Shown here piece after piece: positions 35,160 through 48,632 of a stretch of DNA of 64,000 bases (position 1 is the first letter of the stretch; the number at the start of each line of letters is the position of its first letter). The translations under genes were made by a program, and so were the position numbers. Under the pieces are notes generated by a model that was not told the origin of the DNA, searched no databases, and saw nothing but the letters and a program-made list of their open reading frames with translations. The stretch comes from Takifugu bimaculatus (Eukaryota; Chordata; Actinopteri; Tetraodontiformes; Tetraodontidae): NCBI GenBank assembly GCA_004026145.2, contig CP034979.1, positions 5,250,701 to 5,314,700 of the forward strand. The letters run 5' to 3'.

Positions 35160-37561
35160 CCACAGCTACTCAAAGTCTTTGAATAAATGCCTCATTTAAA
35201 TACACAAAGTCTCATTGTGACTAATGTCTAAATAGATTTAGGAGTTTCTAATGGGTAGATACTCTCAGTTTGTGGTTTTTAGTGGCTGCTGCCAGGAACG
35301 GCCTGTTGCAGGTCCAGCCACAAACTGGGCTTCCCGTGGTGTCATTAAGACACTGAACAATGCGCGACACATCTTATATGCACCTTTTTGGATTTTTTTT
35401 AAAAAAAACGTCAGATATGAATGCTTGGATGCACGCGCATGGGTGAGTGTTCCTCCTGACTTTTTCCTACTCCCCAGATTGGATTTGAGTGGGGGAAAAA
35501 AAGGTGTGTTGCTAATCTTTGAAAGAATGTCAGGTGTGTGTGTATAAAGGAGAGAGAGCGTTGATTACACCCTCGTCTCCAACACCGAGAGCCAGCATTT
35601 CTCAAGGGTGTGTAATTATAGTGAGCACACATCCTCCTAAGCATCCTGTCAATCTGAATCAGAAAGAACACACAAACACAAGCACGCACACAAACACACA
35701 CACAAAACTATTGTGGTCTGAGTGTGTGCTCTCAAGTGCACACAATTAGCCTGGATGTACGTCTGTGTGTCTGATGTGAGAATACGGTTCCAGAGGTTAT
35801 GTTCATGTCTGCACAGAGCCTGTTTTTCATGTCCTCTTGCACAATGACCAGGTTTGGATTTCAGAAATGCACTCACACCAACAGCCAGGTGCTAAATAGA
35901 AGCTATCGTGATTACGCTTTTAGTTTATAGCTCAATTATACTTGAACTGAGTATCTTGGCCCGAAGGCCAAAGCTGTCAAAACATTCTGTTGCCTGAGAA
36001 CACACTTCAAGGAAGTAGTGTGCATTCACAGCTCACCAGTCAAACAACATTAATAGCAGGTGATTTGCTGATGAGGCTCAGTCACACATTTGCTGGTTTT
36101 GCAAGTTCTTTGACACCACCTTTTGGATATGGGACAGTTTAAGTTGTTGTTCGGCTATGACACCCTCTGATGGGATGCTTCTAATGTCACCTGTGATTAT
36201 TATGGATGTGATAACCATAAATAACAAGAATTGTTTTGATGCATTACCTCTCATTTTGATGGTGCTCACTCAAGTTTATTCTCCTCTTTTTCTCCATCTT
36301 GCTATGAATTAAATAAACAGATAACCAGGGGAAGTTGGCAGAGATACATATGTATATATATAGAGAGAAGGATGCGGTAAATTACATTGTCAATTCAAAC
36401 CCTGCCAGTAATGCATCTCATTGAGTCTATGTAGCCGTCACCCTGAAAACTCAGTTATCTGTGTCACTGCAGCCAGCAGAGAAGAGCTGCCATGTTAACA
36501 GCACTGCAAAAAGCAGCTAAAGTTTAGCCAACATGCCCTGAGCCACAGCGAGAGAGCAGACACGGCGGAGAGGAGGACATGAAAAATTAATCTTTGACTT
36601 GTGAGTGTGTGTGTGTGTGTGTGTGTGCGCCTGCAGAGCTGTATCAGTTTAATTACAGCCAGCACCCAGGCCTCCATTCCGACACGGACTCTTTCCTACG
36701 TGAATTAAAGCACCCCTGAAACTCTCTCTCTCTCTCTCATACCACACACATTCTTTAATTGACATGCAGAAAATAAAAGTGCGGCACTACAGCACACACA
36801 CTCCCCTGCTGAAGCTGTCATCCACCGTCCCCCCATCCTCCCAGCAGTCGGTCCTGTTCCTGTTCCTCGTCCTCCAAACTATTTGAAAATCAATTATCTC
36901 AACAAACCAGCTGTAAGGAGAGGCTGCCAGCCACTTACTCCTGAAGTGAATAACTTATTTGAAATTCATTATTGTGTCGAGCAGAGCGACAGGGTCCTCC
37001 AAGTCTCTGCAACCCCCCTTCCCTCTCTCTTTCTCTTTACATAAACTCCTGTCATGCAATTTTAACCAGCTGAGCGTCACGGACATCACAAACACACAGA
37101 CACACAAACACGCACACAAACATACACACACACACACACACTTGATTGGGTCAGCTCATTTATTTATCAGATGCAAATCAGGGATGGCCCGGTGATGTTC
37201 CTCTGCTGCCTGCCTCTGCAGTCATGAATATTGATGGTGAACGAAGAGCATACTGGGGAGGCTGCTTAGATGGAATTGAGTATATAGATTATGGTCTAGA
37301 GTCCATACATCCACAACTGAGTGGGCATGAGTTTAGATTTTAGCCTCTCTTTTGTGTTTTTTCCCCACATCCTTTTTACACAAACAAGATAGCAAAAAGC
37401 AATGAAATGCACTGTTTTATTCCCTGCATTTTTTTAAATAATGCAATTAATAAATAAAAATCATTTCCACAGTTCCATAAAATCAAAAATTTGGACCATC
37501 CCAGATTTGGCTAATCCTATACATGTTGGCTGCAGTCTTTTATCATTAGTGCGTGTCCACT

Positions 37562-37612
37562 GATCAATTAATCAATCAATCTTTATTTATATAGCGTCTG
37601 TTACAATCAAAA
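37562..37612. mobile_element. Possible fish non-LTR retroelement tail fragment
   Basis: Repeated ATCAATCA, then CTTTATTTATATAGCG, a string that recurs at ends of fish non-LTR retroelements (from general knowledge). Family and boundaries cannot be fixed here. Confidence 0.4.
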
Positions 37613-38459
37613 TCAAACCTAATGTAAAAAAAGGAATTAAGAAAAGATATAAATTAGTATGTGAAAAGACAGATCAGATCAGATAGTTCTTTCTTTCATG
37701 CAGGACTGCCCTCCTCACTGATATAAAGAGAGAATGAACAAGTGTGACAGGGTTGTCATGTATGTTACAGCCATGGCCGACATAGAGACATGAGGTGTCA
37801 TATTCATAGATCTCTTTTTTCTGCCACCAGCTGGACTTCCCATCTCTCCCCTTTCCTGTCACACTTTATCCCTCATCCATCCTTTCCTCTGCATCGCTCC
37901 CTCCTTGATGACGCTGCATCTTTATGCCAGTTTCCTTAAAATTAAACACGGGAAAATTCTTCATGCAGTATCTGATAAACAGTAGGAAACTGTCTGGCAA
38001 TCCAACAAAGAATATGAGAGACTCACTTTTGGCATTTCAGCGTGAATGCAGAGCCAACACAGATGAGCTCTGCTCAGTGAACGTGGCGTGTGAGCAAAAC
38101 CTGTCAACAAATCAACATCTTCAGTCCTGCATCCGTGTCCATGCGCGAACAAACACCAAGTGCAGATATCAGAATCTGTTAGGATGCATAAAAAGAAAGT
38201 CAAAACTGCAGAAATGCACCAGCTTAATTAGAGTTAATGAAAGGCTGTGGGTTATTTCTGTTTGAATATATATATATATATTTTTTTTTTCTATAAAGGG
38301 AGTTCCCATTCCATCATCAGCCTGTCCCTCCCAGCTTCACACATCCCAACATGTCATTTCATTTCTTTCACAAGCTCAACAGCTCAGGAGTTACACTATC
38401 GGCAGATGCACTGTACAGGTTTGTGAGCGTACAAGCACTTTGGCTGTGTGCATAAAAAG

Positions 38460-38490
<31 letters not shown>

Positions 38491-38498
38491 TGTGTGTG
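38460..38498. repeat. (GT)n microsatellite
   Basis: GT run with one GGG interruption. A second GT run lies at 38743-38777. Confidence 0.95.
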
Positions 38499-38849
38499 CA
38501 CGTGACAGGCTTCAGGCAGGCCAGCAAGAGGAAATCAGTCAGCTAAGCATCAGAGTAAAATGGGTTGAAATTGGCCTCTCGACTGGCCTTAATCTTCCAA
38601 TCATTACTAAAAACATGCCTAACGCACCACAAAATAACTCTACTGTCAAATAAACCACCAACTTTGTTTCTGAGCAATTGATGAGATACATTCACAGCAG
38701 ACTGTTGTGTCGGGCAGTAAGTGCTGCGCGCATTTACTCCCAGTGTGTGTGTGTGTGTGTGTTTGTGCGTGTGTGTGATTTCACACATATTTTGACGTGA
38801 GGTTTGCTTTGTTTGCAAGTTCAGTCACTGAAAATTTGGTTTGTTTGCA

Positions 38850-39010
38850 TTGGCAGTGAGTGAGGGTCTGTCGCGATCAATGCCAAAACCATTATGGGAC
38901 ACGATTTAAAGGGAGCAGCCCCATTTCAGCAATTTGGCCGTGGCCGAGGCCTGCATATGGAATTAAATGATCAATAGCCTTGTAGCTTGATAGAGAGGAG
39001 TAAATTATAT
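38850..39010. promoter_or_regulatory. Candidate conserved non-coding element
   Basis: Complex block with CGCGATCAATGCC, AACCATTATGGGAC, and two further ATGATCAAT motifs (about 38967 and 39010) roughly 40 bp apart. Three related GATCAAT sites in 150 bp suggest a shared factor. Confidence 0.4.
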
Positions 39011-42000
39011 GATCAATGCTGTGTACAATGTCTCTCACTTCGTTAAGAGTGTCTCTTTGTGAGTGTGATTCTTTTTGTGTGTGTGTTCAAATCGATGTTA
39101 GCTGGCAAAAGGCTTGTGGACGAGCGGATATGCAATTTATTTTAGAAATAAAGGACTCATTTCCTCAGGCTGTTTGTATATTTTCACTTACTTTAGGCAC
39201 ACAATCCACTCAGATATGAGCGCAGGGCTCACGGGGTTATCAAATGGCAGACATGAAAATAGAATGAATGGGGAACAGGGGAGACGAGCTTAATTATTGA
39301 TGTGTATCATGGTGCTTATAAACACACAACACATTGAGTCATCTTACTGGCTGTTCACCACCAATCACACAGTCTTATCGCTCACCAACAAGTACAGCGC
39401 TCATCTTCCATAAGGCATACTGTATAATACATGTTCAGACGTACACGCTCACGTGGCGAGTGGTGCCATTAAAGGGAGACCAGTAGCTCCAGTATGACTT
39501 CCGAGACATGTACACCTTTATTCCAAATCTGTCCCTGTGAATGAGATCACAGTGCTCTCTGTCACTTTGGAAACGCCACCTGTGTGACTGGAAGTCTGAG
39601 CATGAGTGGCGTGCATCAGGGTGAGAGAATACCTCTCCTCATTGTAGGTTCATGGTCGTGTACGTGTCAGAAAACTCACCAGGAGACAGAGAGAGACAGG
39701 CTGATAGCCTGGCAGAGCGCCCTCGCTTTGAGCCTGATTTGTTTTTGTTTTTTCCTCGTCCCCATCTCTCCGTGCCCACCCCCCCCTTCCCATCCACCTC
39801 TACCACCATCACCACCACCACCTCTTCCTCTCCTGTCACATGCTAAAAGTTGAACCCGTCGAGGTTAACGATAAGCAAACGACACAAGGAGGTTGGGGTG
39901 GGGAGAGCGAGGAGTGGGTGGATGGATGGAGATGGGGACACTGGAAGGGAGGGGTGTGACACAAAGGAGAGCCTGTCACACTCACTTAGATGCTGAAATA
40001 TTAAAGTGAGCAGTCAGGTTGTAATTTTCCAGAGAAAGCCGAGGGAAGAGGGGGATAAGTGAAGTGAGAGGAGGAGGAGGGAGACCGGGGGACGAGTGAT
40101 AGAGACACGGACGGGAAAAAAAGGTATCACCGCGGATCTCTCTTTCCTCTCGTCTTGGATGAGACACCGGCACACTTTTAATACCGGGACTTTAATTAGT
40201 TTGGCTTAATACAGTCTGACTTTCTCTGCTGCTCTTCTCTTCCAGACATGAATAATTCATCAGGAGCACTGCGGCGCTGGCTGACAGCAAGCCCGCCAAA
40301 CTGCGACGTATCCATGGAAGAAGCCGACCAGAATAGATGGTCTCCAGCATCTGACAGCAGACTTTAGAAACCTCAAGACACTTGGTGGTCTGCATGTCAT
40401 CTGTGGGGGTGTAGTTGGCTGGTTCCATCTCAAAGAATAAATCTTACATGAGACGTGGAAAACGAGTATTGTGTTGTTGTTGTTTTTTTTAAATTAAAGA
40501 ATGAATCAGAATAACTGGAATAAAAGTGCCTCTATTGATATGCTGTGTTTCCCAGATAAAAGTCAGAAACCACACGTTTTAGTTTTAGGAAAACTGGAAA
40601 CAGCTCAGAACAAGATGAGCCGATTAGCCCACCATGCTAAAACATTGATTGCGAGTTTTTTTCCTATATTTTATACATTCAGCTGCCCTTTGCGTTCCAT
40701 AACCATAAGGTTAAAAATGACTGTGAACATCTTAGGGAAACCATTAACCACTGTGGTTTAAACAAACCATTTTAAATGCAGAGAAAGCACCTTATTTGTG
40801 TGTTTTAAAAGGCCTATAAACAGTGTCAAGAGTATTTATACATCACTGTCTGCTTATAAGAAGCTTGATGGTCCGAAACTCATGCTGACTCCTCTTAGTA
40901 AAAGGAAGTTTAAGTGTATTTAATGGCTAGACAAGGTGAGGGTTTCTGGGCCAGGCTGAATTAGGCCATCCTCTTTGTCAGGCCCAGAGTCGTCACCGTT
41001 GCTGACCCTCAAGTATGCCCCCAAAAATAAACAAATACACAAAATGAAAGCCCGAGACAGGGCATAAGCACACAGATGCAGGATGTTAGAAGTGTCACTA
41101 TGCCTGCAGTCATCTTTCAGAGTCTGAAGAAGTTTTAATGAGTTTAGAATAAATAGAATTCCTACTTCTCCCCATCGTAGTTGCTCTCTTCCAGCTCTGT
41201 CTGTGTCTCTTTGTGTAACTTGTCTCCATTCCAATAGCAGCTCGCTTCAGCGATCACTGAGTCACATCTGAAATTGAATAGACGTGGCGTTCTGAGTCAG
41301 CCAGGACAGCGAGCCGAGTGCAGATTAGTCACCCTGGCGAGGTGTTGTCCTGTTGTCCTGGGACGATGACAGATCCATGAAACGAACAGGAGAGTGATGC
41401 ACCGGGGGTGTCTGTCTGTCTCAACTGTGGGTTGCTGATACGCCTGACTGTGTGCGACCATGCTGCAGGAAGTGTGTGTGTGCATCTGTGTGTTGTTGTC
41501 TCAAGTTCTATAAAAAGACACGTCTAAATGGCTCTATCACAGGCAAATTAATTTGGAGAGGAGCTTGTTGTCTGCAGCTTTCAGAGAGAGCAGCCTGGCA
41601 ACACACACTTGAATCTGGGCTACGGAAAGTTCAGTTTTCAAATACGGCAATAAAGTCATTTTCAGCACGACCTCGGACAGTTTCCCTGTGCACCTCACTC
41701 AGTCATGAAGTGATCAATATGAAGTGATTAAAAGTGTCTTTGTGTATTCCAAGCTTCCCCCTCTGTCTACCAACGGGGCAACAACAACTTGTGTCAGAGT
41801 TGTGAGGCCTGTTTTAGAGCTTCCCAGTCAAACATGATCCGCTGCCACTAATCCTGTTTGTGAGTGGATTGGTCACTGTAATCCTTTCCACAACAAATAA
41901 GCTTCTCCAACACGTGGTGAAATCCACCCCCGACCAGGTTGAAATGGGCTCCTGTGGTATCGCTCAGTCAGAATCTGTCAACCAGTGATGCCTTCTTTAT

Positions 42001-42183
42001 CAGACTCCTGGCAACTTTGTCATAAAACTGTTTTGCAAACATCTCCTGATATGTGTGGGCCCATTTTTCACTGTCAAAAACTGGAAATCTGCTGCGACGG
42101 ATGTTTACCGGGTGACAGACTGCAAAAACAAAGACCTCATCCCTCAGGGGAATGCTGGCAAATAAGCCTGGTAGCTGGCTGAG

Positions 42184-42185
<2 letters not shown>
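39011..42185. other. six3 upstream non-coding sequence
   Basis: No gene was recognised. It includes a C/CCA-rich tract at 39770-39830 with its purine-rich counterpart at 40060-40095, and ordinary unique sequence. A unique block at 39090-39330 is possibly regulatory. Confidence 0.45.
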
Positions 42186-42230
<45 letters not shown>

Positions 42231-42233
42231 ATT

Positions 42234-42265
<32 letters not shown>

Positions 42266-42280
42266 TTTTTAAAAAAAAAT
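42186..42280. repeat. Composite (TA)n-(CA)n-T10A9 low-complexity tract
   Basis: About 41 bp of TA, a short break, a second TA run into CA, then ten T followed by nine A. The TA and T/A parts are self-complementary and cruciform-prone. Confidence 0.95.
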
Positions 42281-43129
42281 AACCCAATTAAATGTGATTT
42301 GTGATCTGTAAATAAATACGGCTCCCCGGTGGAAGTCTGGGATGGTTTGATGGACGTTTCATGTGCATATTTTGGGGGAAACTCAGATGAACAAAGAGAG
42401 AACGTTCACCCACAAACACCTCAGGCTGGAAAAAAGGAGCTTCTTGTTTTAAAGCAGCACCATGTCTCCCTCGTCTTTGTCAGTCACCGCCATTTTCTTA
42501 GGTGGTGACTCAACGTGCAACAATAAATGCAGCACTCAATATTCTATATGTTCTACAGTCCATCTTTAGTCGTCAGTTGTTGAAAATAACTACCAGTCTC
42601 CCAAAACGCCTTTTTTCTTAATTTTCCTACAAACCTCCTGCCACCACATATTCACACATATAAATGTGGATTAGGCAGTCTGAGGCTAAATCAGGCAAAA
42701 AGATCGATTTTTATCTCCTTTGCCCTCCTTCTCCATCTATCCTGACTTAGACCTTTTCTCCCCCCCCCCCCACCCCCCCTCTCATTGTGGACGGTGGTGA
42801 AATATCAGTATTGTTTACGTAGAAGATTAGGGCTGAATTGGGCAGAAGGCGGTTGTTCTGTGACGATGGAGATAAGATATGGGATGGCGGAGGTGGTGGT
42901 GGTGACAGCGGTGTGTGTGTGTGTGTGGCGGGGGGGTGTGTATGCAGTGCTACTCTGCCTTATCTTGGCAGCAGGCGGAGCAGTCATATGAAGTTGTTCA
43001 TTGTAATTACCCATGGCAAGAGTAGATTTCATAGGGAGATTTAGGAATAGAATAAAAGCAAAGGATAGGAAAGAAAAAAACGGTGCAAGAGGAAGAGAAA
43101 CTGGCAGCGAAACATGACAAACGATCACC
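42281..43129. other. six3 upstream non-coding sequence
   Basis: No gene was recognised. It has a C-rich homopolymer tract at about 42761-42779 and a GGT/GT-rich stretch at 42887-42942. Confidence 0.5.
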
Positions 43130-43400
43130 CCAACTCTTCCATGCTGTCCGCTTATAATTGTGAGTATTTCACACTCATCTGTGATATCTCAGTGTCCTGA
43201 TGACCTTCTGGAAGTCTAACATCTTTGCCACTGTTCTAATAATCCATCTAGTGACTCATCTCCATCTTTCTGCTGTTATTCAATCAGTGATATTTTCTCT
43301 CTGCACGTCTTTGCTCTCCACTGTAATTATCTTCCTGAGAGTGTCAGGTGCAGCCGAGCAGATATTCATCTTCAAATGAAAAACCCATCCAGAATATAAA
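43130..43400. promoter_or_regulatory. Candidate conserved non-coding element
   Basis: Unique block with CGCTTATAATTGTGAG, GTTATTCAATCAGTGATA and CCACTGTAATTATCTTCC. Several TAAT/ATTA cores are present and there is no simple repeat. Confidence 0.35.
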
Positions 43401-46400
43401 ATGAAAATACACATTAAGTCATTTATTTTAATAAATAACTTAATATAATCGGATTTTTAATGCATACAATGCAACAACAACCTGGACGTTCAGAAATACA
43501 GACAGTTCCAGTATTTATCCAGCCAGTTATGACTTTAAATAAAGAAACTGGACTTTTCAGATGCTCAGTTGCTAAACAGAGGAATTTACATGTTCCCACT
43601 GTGTCTGTTTTTGTGGTTATTTTGGGAAATCAACTTGCATCTGTTTAGTTTTAAGAGTAATTAATTAATTGCCAGACTATTGTATGTTTTTATAGGCATT
43701 AACTGATTAAATACATATTCTAAAATATCTGTCACACTCTCAAGATTGAACAGCAAATTAATGTCAGCTTGCTCTGAGCAGCTTTCTCTGAGACAAACAG
43801 CACATTTATATTATGTTTCCATTATATTCTTTCAGTAAAGCTTAATTTTGAAAAACATATTGATGTAAATCACCTGGATTCACACCATTAATCTGTTAAC
43901 CTCACATTATTCCTAATCAGTCAGTGCAGCAGGAACACACTGGACAGGTCGATCGTGCAGGAAACACACAGCGTTCCCTCATACACACCAAGAGCCTCTG
44001 ATCAATCTAATGTGCCTATTGTAGACTGTGAGAAGAACCAGGACAGCCTGAAGCTCTCCTGCTGCACAGGAGAAATTAAAAGTAGGAAAATATGATGCAG
44101 GTCCAACCCTTTGAAGTGGCAGTTGAGGGAGTCAAAGAGCTTCATCAACTTGGTGGAAACAGTTGTGCTGATGAAATAACAGGAAAACTGGACACATGAT
44201 TTAAAAACTCTATATATAAAGCTGCTTTTGACCTGGAAAATAATGTTTTTTTAAATAAAGGCAAGGACTGCACACTTTTCCCCAGAAACTTTGAAAGTAC
44301 TTGAAAAAGTCCAATGTCTTTGTTGTGTAATGAAGTGGCCCATTGCTGAAACTAGTTGACAAATATCTATTATGTATTTGATAATTGTAGTAGCTTTGTT
44401 CATTTATGTAATTTAATGATTGTTTGATATTGGTTTATGAATTAGCTGTTAGACTCTCAGGTAATAATTTGTTTGCTTACCTTATCTAATGAGTGTCAAC
44501 AGTATTTAATGTCATACACGTTACAAAATCTCCAAAAACTTCTCTTCATTAGCTCTGATGAACACAAGCTAATGTTAAGCTAAAGAATGTGCGTGTTACT
44601 ATAAGGAATCTGTACCTGAGGGGGAGTTTCGCCTTTTTTTTTAGCAGAACTAGCAGGCAGAGAGGATCGGAGCAGTTCTCCCCTGAGTTCACACCCTAAA
44701 ATTGGCCAAAGAGGGAGGATTCAGGACAAATCTGAGATCAAGTTCTTTAGAAGCAAGTCACAAATCTTTGAATACATTTCTGACCCAGAATAGAGATCTA
44801 CTGTGCATCAACAATGATTTTAACATTATAAGGTCAGAAAAGTTGATCTGCAATGCAAAGAAGTGAGAGCTGGAGACACAAGAGGAAAAAGCCATTGTTG
44901 TAAATTGCTGTGTATGAAGACAACCCGGTTACGTATGCTGAGCACTGTGCATGAAAGGAACCTTTTAGCCACACATTCTGTCAATTTGAATTGTGTGGAA
45001 TGATAATTAAGTGTTTTATAAAGCTTCTCCAGAGCAGTGCATGATTTTTGACAGAAATAACCAGACTTTCTGATTTCGGGGGAAAGCCAGTTAACAGATG
45101 TAGATGCAGATGAGGGAGACGCCTCAGTTTTGTTTGGGTCAGCTGAGGGACGAGGCCTTTTCAGAGGAAGCGTGACTTGTACTGCTTTCCTCCCCTCTCA
45201 GCCATAGTTTTTGGAGGGGTAGTAATGCTCCGCTCATCTATCATTCATCAAGACTGAGTGTATGATCCAGCTCAGACGATCCACATTTAGCTCCTGCTGT
45301 GTTCTCGTACCCCCTCCCCACCCGCCCAGGACTGTGATGTGGGTTCACTCTTCCGCGCTCCGTTTCCGCCTCAGTCTCCTCGCTCTTCGGTTCAGCGCGG
45401 CTCCACGCTGTATCTGTTTCACTTTGTCTCAAGGCTGACTTTCTCTCCCGCAATGTTCACACTTCCACCCTTTTGAGTAAGATGATGCAAATGTGTCTCT
45501 GCTGCCAGCAGCAAGATTTCTGAACCTGGAGCTTTTCCTCGATTGTCCTTGTCTTTATTCAACCGCTTTGACATATCTCTCTTTTCTCTGTACTATCGTT
45601 TACACAGCGTGGATCTGGTGTGCCTTTTCTCTTCATATAAATGCTGCTGAGGTGTAATGGGGAGTTAATGTTCTGAGACTGAGAAGGCAGCAGATGTAAG
45701 AGCAGAGAATCAATGCATGAATAAACCGAGAAGAGAAGAGGGCTGCAGCATTCCCTGACATGTTGTGTGTGCAGATACAGCCAGTTAATAAAGATGGAAG
45801 CTCCCCAGGGGACATTTGGCTCCAACAGAGATTTGAAAGTCTACAAATAATTCACCATTTTTCATCCACCATTTCATGGCAGTCCAACTTTTCTGTTCCT
45901 CAACAGTGCACAACAGCAGACAAGCTTATTTGCACACTGAGGTAACAGTTAAAGTAGTTCATATTTACACTTCTGTGTGTGACAACTGGGAGTCAGAGAT
46001 GTCAGAGTCAGACAAAATAATTGGGACGCGTCCCAGTGCCGACCAGCATAACCACGGTTGGCCCTCCAAAACACAGCCCAGGAAGATCCATGCTAACCAA
46101 AACCCTTCCCTTCCCAGAGACCTAATGGATGAAACCTTCTTTTGGGTTCATCCTGTTCTAAGTGGACATGTTGGAAAGGAGTGGCCTTTTTCCAAACATG
46201 CTGAAAATTGCTGCTTTGTTTAGGATTAACAAACAAATCTCTGTCTTTCTCTCCGTCTGTTAGTTCTGGCTACACACAACAAAATACTGACACCCCACCC
46301 AGTACTCACTGGTTTTCCAATAATGTGGAATCAGAACTACCTGCTGACACTCCAAGAAGCATATTCCCACAGGCACCAGTCTGACTCTTAACCAATCATG

Positions 46401-48421
46401 TTTTCCCACTGGATGATTGACAGCAGTGGTGTCTAATTACACAGGAATGCTTGAAAGTACCCGACTAATCCTTTAAATGCCAAAACTCAACTCTCCACTT
46501 TTGATAAACAACCTGTCATTGTATTTGTAGCAGCATTGGGTTGACACACAGGGGAACCCCCCCAACAGAGGGACAATTATGGTCCTCATTCAGATGCAGA
46601 CAAGTGTCTAGACATTATCTGGGAAAAAAGAATGTGTGACCCTCAGAATTTCAGAATTGTGACTATTGTCATTTGGTGGCGACACCATCTGACATCAGGG
46701 TGTAAGGGTACTATAGGTACATGTCATCATTCAGAACCACCTTCACTGGCCAAGGAGCATATATATATGTCTCAAAGAAACTATTACCTGCCTGAAATCT
46801 GCATGTCCTTGAATATTTGTCTCTCGATAAAGGGTTCTTAATGAAGCAAACCTTTCAAATCACACAAACAAGTGTCTTTAAAGCCTCTTCATTTCATACA
46901 AACATGTTTTGATTTTTTTTTCATTCATTCTCATGATAAGAGCTTTTCAGTTTCCAGATGAAGGTCTTACCGGTAATTAAAACGAAACTGTATTTATTCT
47001 ATAAAAAGTGGGCTGACTACTTCATGAAAGTCAGTGTGGTAAAGATGGCTGCTGTATTGTTAGAACACAGCTGAGTTCTGTTCTGACTGAATAAGCGCCC
47101 CCTCTCTTCTGATTTCAGAAGCACTTTAATCACTAGCAAAAATGTCAACTACCAAACAATCCAGGTCAAAATGGAGAAAATTAGACGGTAAATGTGGGAG
47201 TACTAATGTAAACACCATCATGGGGGCCCATCTCCTTGACTGCAGTACAGACTTGCACAAAAGCAACCAATGAAGGATTTTAATGGTACTATGCACAGAA
47301 AATGTTGCAGTGACTGCTACATGGCAGCTAATGGCTTGGTTATGATGGCTGTTCATGGTCCAATTGTATTCCTGAATCTAAGATCAAATAAACAGCCCCC
47401 AAATGCAGGCTCTCATCACTTAAGTTACCTTGGGAAAAGCAAGACAGCACTGGAGATTGTGAGGCAGTGGGAGAGTAAGTAGTGCAGCTTCAGATATCAA
47501 GGAGCCTATGTGTTTGGCTGATATTGTCAACCGCAGTTGAGCTAAATGTGAGCTGATGTGGCTGCACTAATACCACATGGCATTTAAAAATTAGCAAGGC
47601 AGACACGTGGGACAAAGAAGGGAGGGAGGACTAGATGGTTTTGCTTTAATGGTTGCTCTCGTATTTCCACTTCAGTCAGCATGCGTGTTTTTGCATAAAA
47701 GGATAAAAAAGCAAGCTCTCCCTGTCCATCTAGAACCTTTGACTCAGTAGAGCAGTTCAAGGAGTAAGATGGGATGAAAGAGTATATGGTGACTGACACC
47801 CAATTTGGAAGCTTCCTGACCTTGTGGCTTTAGTTTTTACAGAGGATTGGCATTTGTATGGTTATTCTTCCGCTTTAAGAGAGTAAAAGGTGCGTGTGAA
47901 AGGTCCCACTTGGTGGATTACTGTTGGTGCAGGGTTGCCTGGAGAAAAAGCAAAAATACCTTGAAGCCTTGAATGAACAGAACCAGTCTCATTTCGTCTG
48001 CATGTCAATTACAATATTACTAAAATTAAAGAAGCTGGTTTTTCCTGACATTGACACGTTAACTCTTTAGAGTCCTGTTATGGTCTTAATAAAATGATTG
48101 TGGTCTTGACATTTTAATGGTTAATGATGGAATTTGCTGCACGAGTCTCTGTAGCAGCAGTTAATGATAACCAACCTTCTAACAGTAGCACGTCAGACAC
48201 ACCCATACCAGCTTACACACAGTCAGTTTGATCACTCATGCAATGCACGTTTCTGCATCTACAGGCAGGCCTGAGGGGAGCTGGAGGGATTTTCATGTTA
48301 AATACTTTAGCTTTGTGCAGGTTTCTCCAACGAAACTTCAGCTGTAAAGAGTTAGTGTGTGTGCGCAGTGATGTCAAGCGTAGCTTCTTTTACAGCTACA
48401 TAACAGCTACATTCGACTTAT

Positions 48422-48425
<4 letters not shown>
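43401..48425. other. six3 upstream non-coding sequence
   Basis: No gene was recognised in 5 kb. Sequence is AT-rich with few microsatellites. Frames up to 115 codons (45876-46223) are unlike any family I know. It has fewer enhancer-like motif clusters than flanking regions and may be mostly neutral or decayed repeat DNA. Confidence 0.45.

Positions 48426-48457
<32 letters not shown>
48426..48457. repeat. (GT)n microsatellite
   Basis: Pure GT run of about 32 bp. Confidence 0.96.
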
Positions 48458-48458
<1 letters not shown>

Positions 48459-48536
48459 CGTGTGATTTTTAGACATTTTAGATATTTGTGACCACTCTGA
48501 TTTGACCATTCTGTATCCATACATCTGATGGAGACT

Positions 48537-48631
<95 letters not shown>
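48537..48631. repeat. (GAAA)n tetranucleotide microsatellite, about 24 units
   Basis: Uninterrupted 95-bp pure purine run on the + strand, passing into GACAGACAG. Homopurine-homopyrimidine tracts of this kind can form triplex DNA. Confidence 0.98.

Positions 48632-48632
<1 letters not shown>

Larger units (their letters stand above)
34641..38850. other. six3 upstream non-coding sequence
   Basis: No gene was recognised. It contains a perfect CRE palindrome at 35150-35159, T8A8 at about 35393-35408, CA/GT runs (36606-36626, 37125-37141, 38460-38498, 38743-38777), a POU octamer at 37171-37178, and the retroelement-tail motif at 37562-37612. Short unique blocks at 35105-35240 and 36380-36480 may be regulatory. 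Confidence 0.45.
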
